Shown: positions 8,349 through 18,813, numbered from the stretch's first letter. The stretch: DNA of 64,000 bases from DASUHT01 sp038230835 (GCA_038230835.1 JBBRMM010000010.1:57460-121459), one strand, 5' to 3'. Numbers and translations: made by a program. Notes: generated from the sequence alone by a model not told the origin.

Positions 8349-8521
8349 GCGACCTGGACGAGCTGCGGCGAATCGCGGCCGAGCTCGAGCGGTTGAACGC
8401 GCGGCTGGACAGCGGCGAGCTGACGGCGGCCCAGGCCACCGAGCTGCTTGAGGAGATCACGCAGCTCGCACAGGCGGCGGCGGAGGCGGTCGAGCGGCGG
8501 GCAGAGGCGCTCGAGGAGTGA
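8345..8521 (+). CDS. xseB: Probable exodeoxyribonuclease VII small subunit
   Basis: Short gene of 58 codons that begins in an ATGA overlap with nusB and ends in a GTGA overlap with ispA. The protein is two predicted helices, with LARLESGEL-like text reading ERLNARLDSGELTAAQATEL. It then continues EITQLAQAAAEAVERRAEAL, which fits the XseB helical hairpin (length usually 60-80). XseB binds XseA to form the nuclease that trims single-stranded DNA. Position between nusB and ispA is where xseB is normally found. No xseA lies in the window. Identification rests on pattern and context, since the sequence is short and low in complexity. Confidence 0.7.
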   Translation: MSDLDELRRIAAELERLNARLDSGELTAAQATELLEEITQLAQAAAEAVERRAEALEE

Positions 8522-9300
8522 TCGAGGCCTACCTCGAACGGCTCACGCTGTCCGGACTGCCGCCGCTCGACAGTGCGATGCACTACTCGCTTGCCGGCGG
8601 CAAGCGGATCCGTGCCCGGCTGTGCCTGGCGGCTGCCCGCGCCGGTGGTGCCGATCCCCGATCCGCGCTGCCGGCGGCGGCCGCGCTCGAGCTGGTGCAG
8701 GCCTTCTCGCTGGTCCACGACGACCTGCCCGCGCTGGACGACGACACCGAGCGGCGCGGCCGGCCGACCGCCCACGTCGCCTACGGTGAGGCGGTGGCGG
8801 TGCTCTCGGGCGACGCGCTGCTGAACGCCGCCCATCGGCTGGTGGTCGAGCGCCTGGACGCAGCGCCGGCGGTGCGGGTGGCGGTGCTCGCGGAGCTGGC
8901 GGCCGGCGTCGCCGGCATGATCGACGGTCAGTACCTGGACGTGACCGCTCCCGCCCAGCCCGACCTGGAGGAGTTGCGCCGTATGCACCGGCTGAAGACC
9001 GGGGCGTTGATCGGCGCGGCGATCGGTTGCGGCCTGCATGTGGCCGGCCTCGACACCGAGCAGCAGCGCCCGTACCGTGCGTTCGCCGAGGAGCTCGGGC
9101 TGCTGTTCCAGATCGTGGACGACATCCTCGACGCGGGCTCGACGGCGGAGCCGAGCTACGTCACCGCCGTCGGCCTGGAGCGATCCGGGCAGCTGGCTGC
9201 GGCCAGCCACCGGCGGGCCGCCCGGTTGCTCGACGGTGCCGAGGGCGACACGGGCGAGCTGGCCGAGCTGACCGACCTGATCGCCCACCGGACGGGCTGA
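8518..9300 (+). CDS. ispA: Polyprenyl (farnesyl/geranylgeranyl-type) diphosphate synthase
   Basis: Isoprenoid chain elongation enzyme of 260 residues that condenses isopentenyl diphosphate with allylic diphosphates. The start shows SLAGGKRIRARLCLAAARAGG, the substrate-binding lysine/arginine region. The first Asp-rich motif is DDLPALDDD and the second is DDILD within FQIVDDILDAGS, both bound to magnesium in the family. LKTGALIGAAIGCG is also family typical. The usual KATYP motif after the second Asp site is altered (EPSYVTAVGLE), and the protein is some 30 residues short of E. coli IspA. Product length cannot be predicted confidently. It is coupled to xseB by GTGA; tlyA starts one base after its stop. 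Confidence 0.92.
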   Translation: MIEAYLERLTLSGLPPLDSAMHYSLAGGKRIRARLCLAAARAGGADPRSALPAAAALELVQAFSLVHDDLPALDDDTERRGRPTAHVAYGEAVAVLSGDALLNAAHRLVVERLDAAPAVRVAVLAELAAGVAGMIDGQYLDVTAPAQPDLEELRRMHRLKTGALIGAAIGCGLHVAGLDTEQQRPYRAFAEELGLLFQIVDDILDAGSTAEPSYVTAVGLERSGQLAAASHRRAARLLDGAEGDTGELAELTDLIAHRTG

Positions 9301-9301
9301 C

Positions 9302-10114
9302 ATGCCGGCGCGCCGCCGCCTGGACGAGCTGGTGGTCGCCCGCGGGATGGCCGAGACCCGCAGCCGCGCGCAGGCGTTGATCATGGCCGGCCGGGTGCTG
9401 GTGGACGGCGCGGCGGTGACCAAGGCGGGCACCGCCGTGGACGCTGCGGCGGCCGTCGAGGTGACCCAGCCGCAGCGGTACGTGTCGCGCGGCGGTGACA
9501 AGCTCGAGACCGCTCTACGCCGGTTCGCGATCGACGTCGGCGGGGGGCTCTGCGTCGATGTGGGCTCGTCCACCGGTGGGTTCACCGACTGCCTGCTGCA
9601 GCACGGCGCTGCCCGGGTGGTGGCGCTGGACGTCGGCCGGCATCAGCTGCACGAGCGTCTGCGCGCCGATCCGCGGGTCACCGTGATGGAGCGCACCAAT
9701 GCCCGCGACCTGCAGCCGGGCGACCTGCCATACGCGCCCGGGTTGGTGACCGCGGACGTGTCGTTCATCTCGCTGCGGCTCGCGCTGCCGCCGGTGCTCG
9801 CCTGCGCCGCGCCGGGCTGGCGGGCGGTCGTGCTGGTCAAGCCGCAGTTCGAAGCCGGACGTGCGCAGGTGCGCCGCGGGGTCGTGCACGATCCGCAGGT
9901 GCGTCGGCACGTGTTGCAGGATTTCGCCGCTTTCGTGACCGCCGGAATGCCCCGGACGCCCGCCGTCGTCCTCGGGGTGTGCGATTCTTGTGTTCCGGGG
10001 CCGGCCGGGAACCGCGAGTATCTGATCGAGCTCGCGGCGGCCGGACATCCGCGAGCTCAGGAGCATCGGATCGATGTCGACGCACAGATCGAAGCCGCCG
10101 TCGGCGGCCAGTGA
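9302..10114 (+). CDS. tlyA: TlyA family rRNA 2'-O-methyltransferase
   Basis: Family methylates ribose 2'-OH of cytidines in 16S and 23S rRNA, which in mycobacteria gives capreomycin sensitivity. It has 270 residues. The N-terminal S4 RNA-binding domain (1-60) has RRRLDELVVARGMAETRSRAQ and AGRVLVDG. YVSRGGDKLETAL is the linker motif. The Rossmann SAM-binding part contains CVDVGSSTGGFTDCLLQ. DVSFISLRLALPPVL and LVKPQFEAGR supply the catalytic-type residues. The gene precedes nadK and recN as in many actinobacteria and firmicutes. Cytoplasmic, acting on ribosomal subunits. Confidence 0.95.
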   Translation: MPARRRLDELVVARGMAETRSRAQALIMAGRVLVDGAAVTKAGTAVDAAAAVEVTQPQRYVSRGGDKLETALRRFAIDVGGGLCVDVGSSTGGFTDCLLQHGAARVVALDVGRHQLHERLRADPRVTVMERTNARDLQPGDLPYAPGLVTADVSFISLRLALPPVLACAAPGWRAVVLVKPQFEAGRAQVRRGVVHDPQVRRHVLQDFAAFVTAGMPRTPAVVLGVCDSCVPGPAGNREYLIELAAAGHPRAQEHRIDVDAQIEAAVGGQ

Positions 10115-10133
10115 GGTACCCGTTGTCGAGCGC

Positions 10134-10904
10134 GTGAGCGTGATCGTGCACGGCCGGCCGGCGCGCATCGGGGATGCGCTCGAGCGCCTGCGCGTCGTGG
10201 CCGGGCGGCACGGTATCGAGCTGCGAGACCGGATCGGCGACGCCGACCTGGTGGTCGTGCTCGGTGGCGACGGCACGATGCTGCGGGCGCTGCACGAGAC
10301 GTTCGGCCGAGACATACCGTGCCTGGGCGTCAACTTCGGACGGGTGGGCTTTCTGACCGGCATCGACAGCGACGAGCTGGAGACCGGGCTCGAGCGGGCG
10401 TTCTCCCCCGGCGGGCTGGAGGTCGCGGCGTTGCCGACGATTCACGGTGACAGCGGTCGGGCAGCCCTGGTCGGCGTCAACGACATCGTCCTCACCAGCG
10501 GCATCATGGGCCGGATGGCGCTGATCGAGTGGTGCGTGGACGGACAGTCGCTCGGCGAGGTGGGCTGCGACGGTGTGATCGTCGCCACCCCCACCGGGTC
10601 GACTGCCTACAACCTGTCGGCCGGCGGGCCGGTGCTGGCCTGGGGGCTGGACGGGTTCGTGGTCTCGTTCGTGTCGCCGCACTCGCTGCACGTGCGCTCG
10701 ATGGTGCTCGGCCGTCCGCACCAGGTGGAGTTGCACAACCGCTCTGACGACGTCGAGGTGCAGGCGGTGGTGGACGGGCACATCCACAGCGCGATCGAGC
10801 CGGGCGGGCGGTTGGTGGTGCGGATGAGCGAGCAGCGGGCGCTGGTCGCCCGGCTGGCCGGGACCTCGTTCTTCACCCGCTACCGGGAGACCTTCGGCAC
10901 ATGA
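10134..10904 (+). CDS. nadK: NAD kinase
   Basis: Phosphorylates NAD to NADP using ATP or polyphosphate. The 256 residues from GTG 10134 include the diagnostic GGDGTMLRA loop (Asp catalytic), LGVNFGRVGFLTG, GVNDIVL (the NE/D motif) and ATPTGSTAYNLSAGGP. The same frame stays open upstream to ATG 10074, but that would overlap tlyA by 41 bp and add a non-conserved segment. GTG 10134 (VSVIVHGRPAR) matches where the family begins. Its stop overlaps recN by ATGA. The order tlyA-nadK-recN is conserved in actinobacteria. Confidence 0.94.
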   Translation: MSVIVHGRPARIGDALERLRVVAGRHGIELRDRIGDADLVVVLGGDGTMLRALHETFGRDIPCLGVNFGRVGFLTGIDSDELETGLERAFSPGGLEVAALPTIHGDSGRAALVGVNDIVLTSGIMGRMALIEWCVDGQSLGEVGCDGVIVATPTGSTAYNLSAGGPVLAWGLDGFVVSFVSPHSLHVRSMVLGRPHQVELHNRSDDVEVQAVVDGHIHSAIEPGGRLVVRMSEQRALVARLAGTSFFTRYRETFGT

Positions 10905-12556
10905 TGATCCGGCTCCACATCGAGAATCTGGCGCTGATCGAGCGAGCCGATCTCGAGCCCGCCGCGGGCCTGAACGTGGTCTCGGGCGAGACGGGCGCCG
11001 GCAAGACGATGCTGGCCGCGGCGATCGGGCTCCTGGCCGGTGCCCAGACGCCGGCGGCGGTGGTCGGCCCGCACGGGGAGGAGGCGTATGTGGAGGCCGA
11101 GTTCGAGATCCCCGACGGCCTGCTCGACGAGCCCGAGCTGGCTGCCGTGCGCGATCTCCGGCCGCAGGGCGAGGAGACGCTGGTGGTTGCCCGGCGGTTG
11201 TTCGCAAGCGGCCGCAGCCGCGCACTCGTGTGGGGCCGAAGCTGCGCCCGCTCCGACCTCGAGGCGCTCGGCGAGCACTTGCTCGAGGTGTCCTCACAGC
11301 ACGAGGCCCGGCGCCTGGCGCAACCTTCGACCCAGCTTGCCCTGCTCGATGCGCACGCTGCGAACGCCGGCCGGCTGGCGGACATGGCGGCCGCGTGGGC
11401 CGGCCTGCGCAGTGCCCGGACAGCGCTCGAGACGGCCCGGGAGCATGCGCGTGCGGCGCTCAGCCGCCGAGCCGAGCTGGAGCAGCTGGCCGAGCGTGTC
11501 GGCGAGGCGGCGGTGCAGCCGGGGGAGCGCGAGGCGCTGGAGGCCGAGCGGGCGCGCCTGCGCCACCTCGACGAGCTGACGGCGGCGGCGGCCGGTGCGG
11601 CGGACGTGATCAACCCGGACGAGGGTGAAGGCGCGCTCTCCCTGACCGGCCGGGCGGCGGAGCTGGTCGCCGGCGTCGAGCGCTACGAACCGGGCCTGGC
11701 GGCGGTGGGAGGCGAGCTGCGGGAGGCCGCCCTGCGCCTGCAGGAGTCGGCGATCGAACTGCGCGCCTACCTGACCGAGCTCGACGCCGATCCGGGTCGG
11801 CTGGACCAGGCAGAGGGCCGGCTGCAGCTGTTCGCCGACCTGGAGCACCGCTTCGGTCACCCGCTCGACCAGCTGGTCGAACTGGCGGCCGCCGCCCGGG
11901 AGGCGTTGGACGGCCTCGACGCGTCGGGAGAGGCAATCGAGCGCCTCGAGGCCGCGGAGGCGGCTGCGCTCGAGCACGCCACCGCGTGCGCTTCGGCGCT
12001 GACGGCCGCCCGGATCGAGTCGGCAGCGCCGTTCGGCCGCGCCGTCGAGGCCGAGCTTGCCGATCTCGGCATGTCCGACGCGCAGGTGTCGGCGGTCATC
12101 TCCGAAACCGATCTGGGCGCCCGCGGTGGCGACCGGGTGGAGCTGCGGCTGGCCGCCAACTCGGGGCTGCCGGCCGGTCCGGTGGCGACCATCGCCTCCG
12201 GGGGGGAGCTGTCACGGATCGCGCTCGCGATCCGTGTTGCGGCCCGGGCGCACGGGGGGCCCGGCACCCTGCTGCTCGACGAGGTGGACGCCGGCGTCGG
12301 TGGGCTCACAGCGCGCGCGGTCGGCGAGAAGCTGCTGCGGCTGGCCGAGACGGCGCAGGTGCTCTGCATCACCCACCTGCCCCAGATCGCGGGACTTGCC
12401 GAGGCGCACTTCAGGGTCGAGAAGCGCTCTGGCGAACCGACCGCGACCACCATCGAGCGGCTGGCCGGCGGCCAGGTGGTGGAGGAGATCACCCGCATGC
12501 TGGGCGGCGAGGGCGAGGCCGCGCGGCGCCACGCGAAGGCTCTCAGGGCGAGCTGA
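10901..12556 (+). CDS. recN: DNA repair protein RecN
   Basis: SMC-like ATPase of 551 residues that acts early at DNA double-strand breaks. Walker A GETGAGKTM lies near residue 30 in an ABC-type head. The middle (about 150-370) is Ala/Glu/Arg/Leu-rich, consistent with coiled coil. The C-terminal head has the signature ASGGELSRIALAIR, Walker B LLLDEVDAGVGG and CITHLPQIAGLA. Coupled to nadK by a 4-bp overlap; its last 14 bases overlap the convergent acetyltransferase gene. An SOS operator was not recognised upstream, as the gene is internal to an operon. Confidence 0.95.
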   Translation: MMIRLHIENLALIERADLEPAAGLNVVSGETGAGKTMLAAAIGLLAGAQTPAAVVGPHGEEAYVEAEFEIPDGLLDEPELAAVRDLRPQGEETLVVARRLFASGRSRALVWGRSCARSDLEALGEHLLEVSSQHEARRLAQPSTQLALLDAHAANAGRLADMAAAWAGLRSARTALETAREHARAALSRRAELEQLAERVGEAAVQPGEREALEAERARLRHLDELTAAAAGAADVINPDEGEGALSLTGRAAELVAGVERYEPGLAAVGGELREAALRLQESAIELRAYLTELDADPGRLDQAEGRLQLFADLEHRFGHPLDQLVELAAAAREALDGLDASGEAIERLEAAEAAALEHATACASALTAARIESAAPFGRAVEAELADLGMSDAQVSAVISETDLGARGGDRVELRLAANSGLPAGPVATIASGGELSRIALAIRVAARAHGGPGTLLLDEVDAGVGGLTARAVGEKLLRLAETAQVLCITHLPQIAGLAEAHFRVEKRSGEPTATTIERLAGGQVVEEITRMLGGEGEAARRHAKALRAS

Positions 12557-13067
12557 CCGGTGCCCGCCGGTCGGCCGCGTACCGCACCAGACGGTGCTCG
12601 TAGGCCTCGATCGAACCGTCCTCGACCATGCCCAGCTTCTCCATGATCCGGATCGACGGCCCGTTCTCGGGGTAAGCCAGCGCGACGATCCGTTCGAGAC
12701 CGAACCGCTCGAACCCGGCCGCCAGGCTCGCCCTGGCGGCCTCGGTTGCATACCCCTTGCCCCAGTACGGCCGGGCCAGCTCGTACACCAGCTCGACGTC
12801 CGGCCCCACGCCCTCGACGAGCACCAGACCGGTGACCCCGATCATCTCGCCGGTGGCGGCGATCACCGTCGCCCACAGGCTGTACCCGTGCAGCCGTCCG
12901 TGTTCGATCAGCCGGTCCAGCGAGCCCTGGGTCTGAGCCGTCGTGCGTGCTCCCCCGGCTCCCACATAGCGCATTGCCTCGGGATCGGACTGCAGGGCGC
13001 ACATGTCCGCCAGGTCGCTCTGGACGAGGTCGCGCAGGATCAGACGGTCGGTCACAAGCGGTTCCAC
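12543..13067 (-). CDS. GNAT acetyltransferase, RimJ/RimL-like
   Basis: Acetyl-CoA-dependent N-acetyltransferase of 174 residues, related to enzymes that acetylate ribosomal protein N-termini or small molecules. LVTDRLILRD at the start is the RimJ/L strand 1. MIGVTGLVLVEG and YELARPYWGKGYATEAARA form the acetyl-CoA-binding motif A, and ALAYPENGPSIRIMEKLGM is motif B. I choose GTG 13067 because TAGCGT lies eight bases upstream and the protein then begins exactly where the family begins. ATG 13091 would add eight residues. Convergent with recN (14 bp overlap), divergent from pyrG. The target is unknown. Confidence 0.88.
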   Translation of the reverse strand: MEPLVTDRLILRDLVQSDLADMCALQSDPEAMRYVGAGGARTTAQTQGSLDRLIEHGRLHGYSLWATVIAATGEMIGVTGLVLVEGVGPDVELVYELARPYWGKGYATEAARASLAAGFERFGLERIVALAYPENGPSIRIMEKLGMVEDGSIEAYEHRLVRYAADRRAPVSSP

Positions 13068-13075
13068 TGCAGGCA

Positions 13076-13081
13076 ACGCTA
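13076..13081 (-). promoter_or_regulatory. -10 box TAGCGT before the acetyltransferase
   Basis: TAGCGT on the minus strand, eight bases before GTG 13067. This supports the downstream GTG as start, since the alternative ATG 13091 lies upstream of the box. Confidence 0.5.
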
Positions 13082-13104
13082 CTCGATCCATCGGCCCCGT
13101 CGCG

Positions 13105-13110
13105 TATGAT
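13105..13110 (+). promoter_or_regulatory. -10 box TATGAT for pyrG, with a leader
   Basis: TATGAT lies 42 bases before the pyrG GTG 13153. An AAAGGTG Shine-Dalgarno-like run at 13139-13145 precedes the start, so pyrG, unlike its neighbours, appears to have a 5' leader. Confidence 0.5.
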
Positions 13111-13152
13111 CCAGATCCCAGAACCGGTCATCGCGGCGAAAGGTGGGTTTCT

Positions 13153-14811
<1,659 letters not shown>

Positions 14812-14822
14812 TCGGGAGCACC

Positions 14823-16337
14823 ATGTCCGAGTTCGGCCCCGAGTGGGATGCGCTCGAGCTGCGCCTGCGAGAGCTGGCCGAGTTCCGCCGCATCGCCGCA
14901 CTGCTCGCCTGGGATCAGCACACGACGATGCCCAGGCGCGGCTCCGACGCTCGTGCGCGCGCGATCGCGACCATCCGCGTCGTGCAGCACGAGCGCCAGA
15001 CCGATCCTGCGCTCGGCGACCTGCTGCAGCGGATCGACACCGGCCGGCTCGACCGTCCGCGGGCGGCCATGCTGCGGATCGCCCGCCGCGACCACGACCG
15101 CGCGATTCGCCTTCCCGCAGATCTCATCCGCAGGCTCGCGTTCACGGCTTCGCGAGGGGAGGCGGCGTGGGAGCTGGCGCGGCCGGCCCGCGACTTCGGG
15201 ATCCTCCAGCCGTTCCTGACCGAGATGGTGGCCCTCAAGCGCGAGCAGGCCGACTTGATGGGCCACGACGGCGAGCGCTACGACGCGCTGCTGGACGTCT
15301 TCGAGCCGGGCCTGCGCGCCGCATACGTGGCCCCGCTCTTCGAGCTGCTGGCGGCTGACCTGCGCCGTCTGCTGGACGCGATCGCGGCCGCGGCTCCGCT
15401 GCCCGGCATTCTCAACGGCCGTCTGCACCCCGCGCCGGGGCAGTGGCGGTTCACCATGCGCGTCCTTGCCGACCTCGGTTTCGACCTCGACGCCGGCAGG
15501 CAGGATCGCTCCGCGCACCCGTTCTCGACCACGATCGCGCTGCGCGACGTCCGTGTGACCACTCGGGTGGACGAGGCCGACCCGTTCTCGGCAGTCTTTT
15601 CGATTATCCACGAAGCGGGCCACGGGATGTACGACCAGGGCTTCGATCCGGCCTTCGAGGACACCCCGCTGGCCGAGGCGCCGTCGCTGGGCGCGCACGA
15701 GTCGCAGTCCCGGCTGTGGGAGAACATCGTCGGTCGCAGCCTCCCGTTCTGGGAGCATTACGCGCCGGTGATGGGTGAGCTGGTCGGCGGCTCGCTCGTC
15801 GGCGCGGGTGCGCAGGATGTCTTCCGGCACGTCAATCGGGTCACGCCGTCGCTGATCCGCGTCGAGGCCGACGAGGTGACCTACAACCTGCACGTGCTCG
15901 TTCGCTTCGAGCTCGAGCGCGCCCTGATGCGCGAGGAGTTGAGCGTCGCCGAGCTGCCCGAGGCGTGGAACGATGCCTACATGCGGCGGCTCGGCGTGCG
16001 CGTTCCACACGACGGCGACGGCGTCCTGCAGGACGTCCACTGGTCTGAGGGGCTGTTCGGCTACTTCCCGACGTACGCGCTCGGCAACCTGTACTCCGCG
16101 ATGCTGTGGCGGCGGATCAGCACAGACCTGCCGGATATCGGAGCCGACGTCGGCGCCGGCCGGTTCGAGCCGCTGCTGGGCTGGCTGCGCGACCACGTCC
16201 ACACGCCCGGGTACCTCTACAACACGGGCGAGCTGATGCTCCGGGCGACCGGGTCGGAACTCACGCACGAGCCGTTCATGGACTATCTGTGGGAGAAGTT
16301 CGGCCCGCTGTACGGCGTCTCCGGCGCCCGCGCCTGA
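14823..16337 (+). CDS. M32 family metallocarboxypeptidase (carboxypeptidase Taq type)
   Basis: Zinc carboxypeptidase of 504 residues, the usual M32 length, that removes C-terminal residues from peptides. The zinc motif is HEAGHGMYDQGF (HExGH), preceded by DRSAHPFSTT and DVRVTTRVDE. Downstream are GAHESQSRLWENIVGRS, with the third zinc ligand Glu, and EADEVTYNLHVLVRFELE. Mostly helical and without a signal peptide, so cytoplasmic. ATG 14823 is the natural start; the frame stays open across the end of pyrG. It follows pyrG closely and may be cotranscribed with it. Confidence 0.95.
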   Translation: MSEFGPEWDALELRLRELAEFRRIAALLAWDQHTTMPRRGSDARARAIATIRVVQHERQTDPALGDLLQRIDTGRLDRPRAAMLRIARRDHDRAIRLPADLIRRLAFTASRGEAAWELARPARDFGILQPFLTEMVALKREQADLMGHDGERYDALLDVFEPGLRAAYVAPLFELLAADLRRLLDAIAAAAPLPGILNGRLHPAPGQWRFTMRVLADLGFDLDAGRQDRSAHPFSTTIALRDVRVTTRVDEADPFSAVFSIIHEAGHGMYDQGFDPAFEDTPLAEAPSLGAHESQSRLWENIVGRSLPFWEHYAPVMGELVGGSLVGAGAQDVFRHVNRVTPSLIRVEADEVTYNLHVLVRFELERALMREELSVAELPEAWNDAYMRRLGVRVPHDGDGVLQDVHWSEGLFGYFPTYALGNLYSAMLWRRISTDLPDIGADVGAGRFEPLLGWLRDHVHTPGYLYNTGELMLRATGSELTHEPFMDYLWEKFGPLYGVSGARA

Positions 16338-16351
16338 TTCGTCGCGGCCGG

Positions 16352-16357
16352 TAGAGT
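16352..16357 (+). promoter_or_regulatory. -10 box TAGAGT, leaderless M20 peptidase promoter
   Basis: TAGAGT, six bases, then GTG 16364; the same geometry as efp. No ribosome binding site fits. Confidence 0.6.
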
Positions 16358-16363
16358 GGTCCG

Positions 16364-17524
16364 GTGTCTTCAGCCGTCGTCGATCTGTTCACCGAGCTGG
16401 CGGCGCTCCCCAGCCCTCCGGGCGCCGAGCGGGCGGTCGCCGACCGGGTGACGGCCGTGCTCCACGAGCTCGGGCTCGCCGTCGACGAGGATGCGGCCGG
16501 GCCGGCGATCGGTTCGGAGATCGGCAACCTCTACTGCCGGATCCCGGCGACGCCTGGCGCCCAGGACGGCACGCCGATCTTTCTCAACGCCCATCTGGAC
16601 ACGGTGCCGCCGACCGGCCCGATCGATCCCGAGGTGCGAAACGGCGTTGTCGTCAACCGTCACGACACGATCCTGGGGGCGGACAACAAGGCCGCCGTGG
16701 CGGTGATGCTGCACGCGGTCGCGCGGATGATCGCCGAGCGGCGGCCGCACGCCGGCATCGAGCTGGTGTTCACGCCCATGGAGGAGGTCGGCCTGCGCGG
16801 CGCCGGGCAGTTCGACTGCTCGCGGCTCGAGGCCGATCTGGGGTTCTGCTACGACCATGCGGCGCCGATCGGGAACGTCGTGCTGGCGGCGCCGTGGCAG
16901 CTGTCGCTGGAGCTTCGCTTCATCGGCCGGGCGGCCCACTCGGGCATCGCGCCGGAGGAGGGCCGCAGTGCGGTGGTGGCCGCCTCCCGAGCGATCGCGG
17001 AGATGCGGCTGGGACGGGTCGACTCCGAGACCACCGCCAACGTCGGGCTGATCTCGGGCGGCATCGCGGGGAACATCGTGCCTCCGCTGTGCACGGTCTC
17101 GGCCGAGGCGCGCAGTCGCGATCCCGACCGCGTGCGCGCGCTCGCGCAGGAGATGCTGGACGCCGCCACGCACGCCGCCAACCTGTGCGACTGTGGGCTC
17201 GAGTCGACCATCACACCGACCTACGAGGGCTACCGGCTGAGCCGTTCCCACCCCGCGGTGCGGATCGCCGCCTCGGCGCTTGCGGCCGCGGGCTACGAGG
17301 TGACCATGATCGAGTCCGGCGGCGGTGCGGACGCCAACGTCTTCAACGCGGCGGGGATTCCGTGCCTGAACCTGTGCAACGGCATGGCCGAGATCCACAC
17401 GCCCTCCGAGCACATCGCCGTGTCCGATCTCGAGGGCATGACCCGCGTCACCCTCGAGCTGATCGACGCGGCGCGTAAGCATCTACAATCGGCCGGCCAA
17501 CTCACCAAGAGGGGTTCTCGATGA
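16364..17524 (+). CDS. M20 family metallopeptidase, peptidase T-like
   Basis: Two-zinc aminopeptidase or deacylase of 386 residues, closest in layout to tripeptidase PepT-like proteins. Zinc motifs are FLNAHLDTVPP (His, catalytic Asp), ILGADNKAAVAVML (bridging Asp), FTPMEEVGLRGA (catalytic and ligand Glu), LGFCYDH, and the last ligand His in MAEIHTPSEHI. The dimerisation domain has GRAAHSGIAPEEGRSA. GTG 16364 is set by the TAGAGT box. The stop overlaps ald by ATGA, coupling peptide degradation to alanine catabolism. Substrate specificity is not certain. Confidence 0.92.
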   Translation: MSSAVVDLFTELAALPSPPGAERAVADRVTAVLHELGLAVDEDAAGPAIGSEIGNLYCRIPATPGAQDGTPIFLNAHLDTVPPTGPIDPEVRNGVVVNRHDTILGADNKAAVAVMLHAVARMIAERRPHAGIELVFTPMEEVGLRGAGQFDCSRLEADLGFCYDHAAPIGNVVLAAPWQLSLELRFIGRAAHSGIAPEEGRSAVVAASRAIAEMRLGRVDSETTANVGLISGGIAGNIVPPLCTVSAEARSRDPDRVRALAQEMLDAATHAANLCDCGLESTITPTYEGYRLSRSHPAVRIAASALAAAGYEVTMIESGGGADANVFNAAGIPCLNLCNGMAEIHTPSEHIAVSDLEGMTRVTLELIDAARKHLQSAGQLTKRGSR

Positions 17525-18645
17525 AGATCGGCGTGGCCAAGGAGATCAAGAAGGACGAGTACCGGGTCGCCTTGACCACGGCAGGAGTGGTCGAGCTGGT
17601 CGCCCGCGGGCACCACGTGCTGATCGAGACCGGCGCCGGGGTGGGCAGCGCGATGACAGACGAGGACTACCGCGCCGCGGGCGCGGCCATCGTCGACGTC
17701 GACACGGCCTGGGGCGAGGCCGAGATGGTGCTCAAGGTCAAGGAGCCGCTGGACGGGGAGTGGCAGAAGCTCTCGCCGGGCCAGATCCTGTTCACCTACC
17801 TGCACCTGGCCGCCGCGGCCGAGTTGACGCGCGGCCTGTGCGATTCCGGTGCGACCTGTATCGCCTACGAGACGGTCGAGACGCATGATCACCGGCTGCC
17901 GCTGCTCGCCCCGATGAGTGAGGTGGCGGGCCGGCTCTCGGCGCAGGTGGGCGCCTACTACCTGCTCAAGCCGTTCGGTGGCCGCGGTCGTCTGATGGGC
18001 GGTGTTCCGGGCGTGCTGCCGGCCAAGGTGCTGGTGCTGGGCGGAGGCATCGTCGGCTACAACGCCGCGCTGATCGCCGCCGGCATGCAGTCGGACGTGA
18101 CGGTGTTCGAGCGTTCGGTCGACCGCATGCGGGAGCTCGACGTCAGTCTCGGCCGTACCGTGCTGCTGCAGATGTCCAACCGCCACGGGCTCGAAGAGGC
18201 CCTGCCTCACGCCGACCTGGTGATCGGAGGCGTGCTGATTCCGGGCGCCAAGGCCCCGCGCCTGATCACCCGGGACATGCTCAGGCTGATGAAGCCGGGA
18301 TCGGTGCTGGTCGATGTCGCCATCGACCAGGGAGGCTGCTTCGAGACCTCGCACCCGACCACGCACTCCGACCCCATCTACGTCGTCGACGACGTGGTGC
18401 ACTACTGCGTCGCCAACATGCCGGGGGCGGTGCCGATCACGTCCACCTGGGCGCTCACCAACGTCACGCTGCCGTACATCGAGGCGATCGCGGACAAGGG
18501 CATCCAGCGCGCGCTGGCGGAGGACGCCTCCTTGCGTCCGGGCGTGAACGTCGCCGACGGCAAGGTCACGTACAAACCGGTGGCCGATGCGGTGGGCGTC
18601 GAGTTCCACCCGCTGGCAAATGCGCTCCCGTTGCAGACCGCCTGA
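17521..18645 (+). CDS. ald: Alanine dehydrogenase
   Basis: NAD-dependent oxidative deamination of L-alanine to pyruvate and ammonia (or the reverse). Its 374 residues equal the family length. The N-terminus MKIGVAKEIKKDEYRVALT holds the substrate Arg. Further along are LKVKEPLDGEW (catalytic Lys) and FTYLHLAA (His). The NAD-binding loop is VLVLGGGIVGYNAALIAAGM. IDQGGCFETSHPTTHSDP and VHYCVANMPGAVPITSTWALTN are near-invariant. Coupled to the M20 peptidase by a 4-bp overlap. A 165-bp palindrome begins right after the stop. Confidence 0.97.
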   Translation: MKIGVAKEIKKDEYRVALTTAGVVELVARGHHVLIETGAGVGSAMTDEDYRAAGAAIVDVDTAWGEAEMVLKVKEPLDGEWQKLSPGQILFTYLHLAAAAELTRGLCDSGATCIAYETVETHDHRLPLLAPMSEVAGRLSAQVGAYYLLKPFGGRGRLMGGVPGVLPAKVLVLGGGIVGYNAALIAAGMQSDVTVFERSVDRMRELDVSLGRTVLLQMSNRHGLEEALPHADLVIGGVLIPGAKAPRLITRDMLRLMKPGSVLVDVAIDQGGCFETSHPTTHSDPIYVVDDVVHYCVANMPGAVPITSTWALTNVTLPYIEAIADKGIQRALAEDASLRPGVNVADGKVTYKPVADAVGVEFHPLANALPLQTA

Positions 18646-18648
18646 GTT

Positions 18649-18813
18649 CAAGTGCTCCGTACCGAAAGTCTTGCACGCCTGGGCGGCTGCAAACCGTCGC
18701 CTCGCGGCGTCCTCGGTCGCGTCGATAGCACCACTATCGACGCTCCCTGCGTCCTGGCGATGCTCGGTTTTCGCTCGCCCATTCATCACACGACTTCCGG
18801 AACGGAGCACTAG
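18649..18813. repeat. 165-bp imperfect palindrome (MITE-like)
   Basis: Two 80-bp arms around a CACCA loop, aligned without gaps. The outer ends match at 17 of 20 positions (AGTGCTCCGT-type ends) and the inner 10 bp are perfect (GCGTCGATAG/CTATCGACGC). The middle is weakly matched. It fills the convergent gap between ald and the sigma factor gene and reaches into the latter's stop codon. Confidence 0.7.

Noticed and set aside
13003..13152. Longer N-terminus of pyrG
   Set aside because: The open frame continues upstream but the family begins exactly at GTG 13153, and the region holds divergent promoters.
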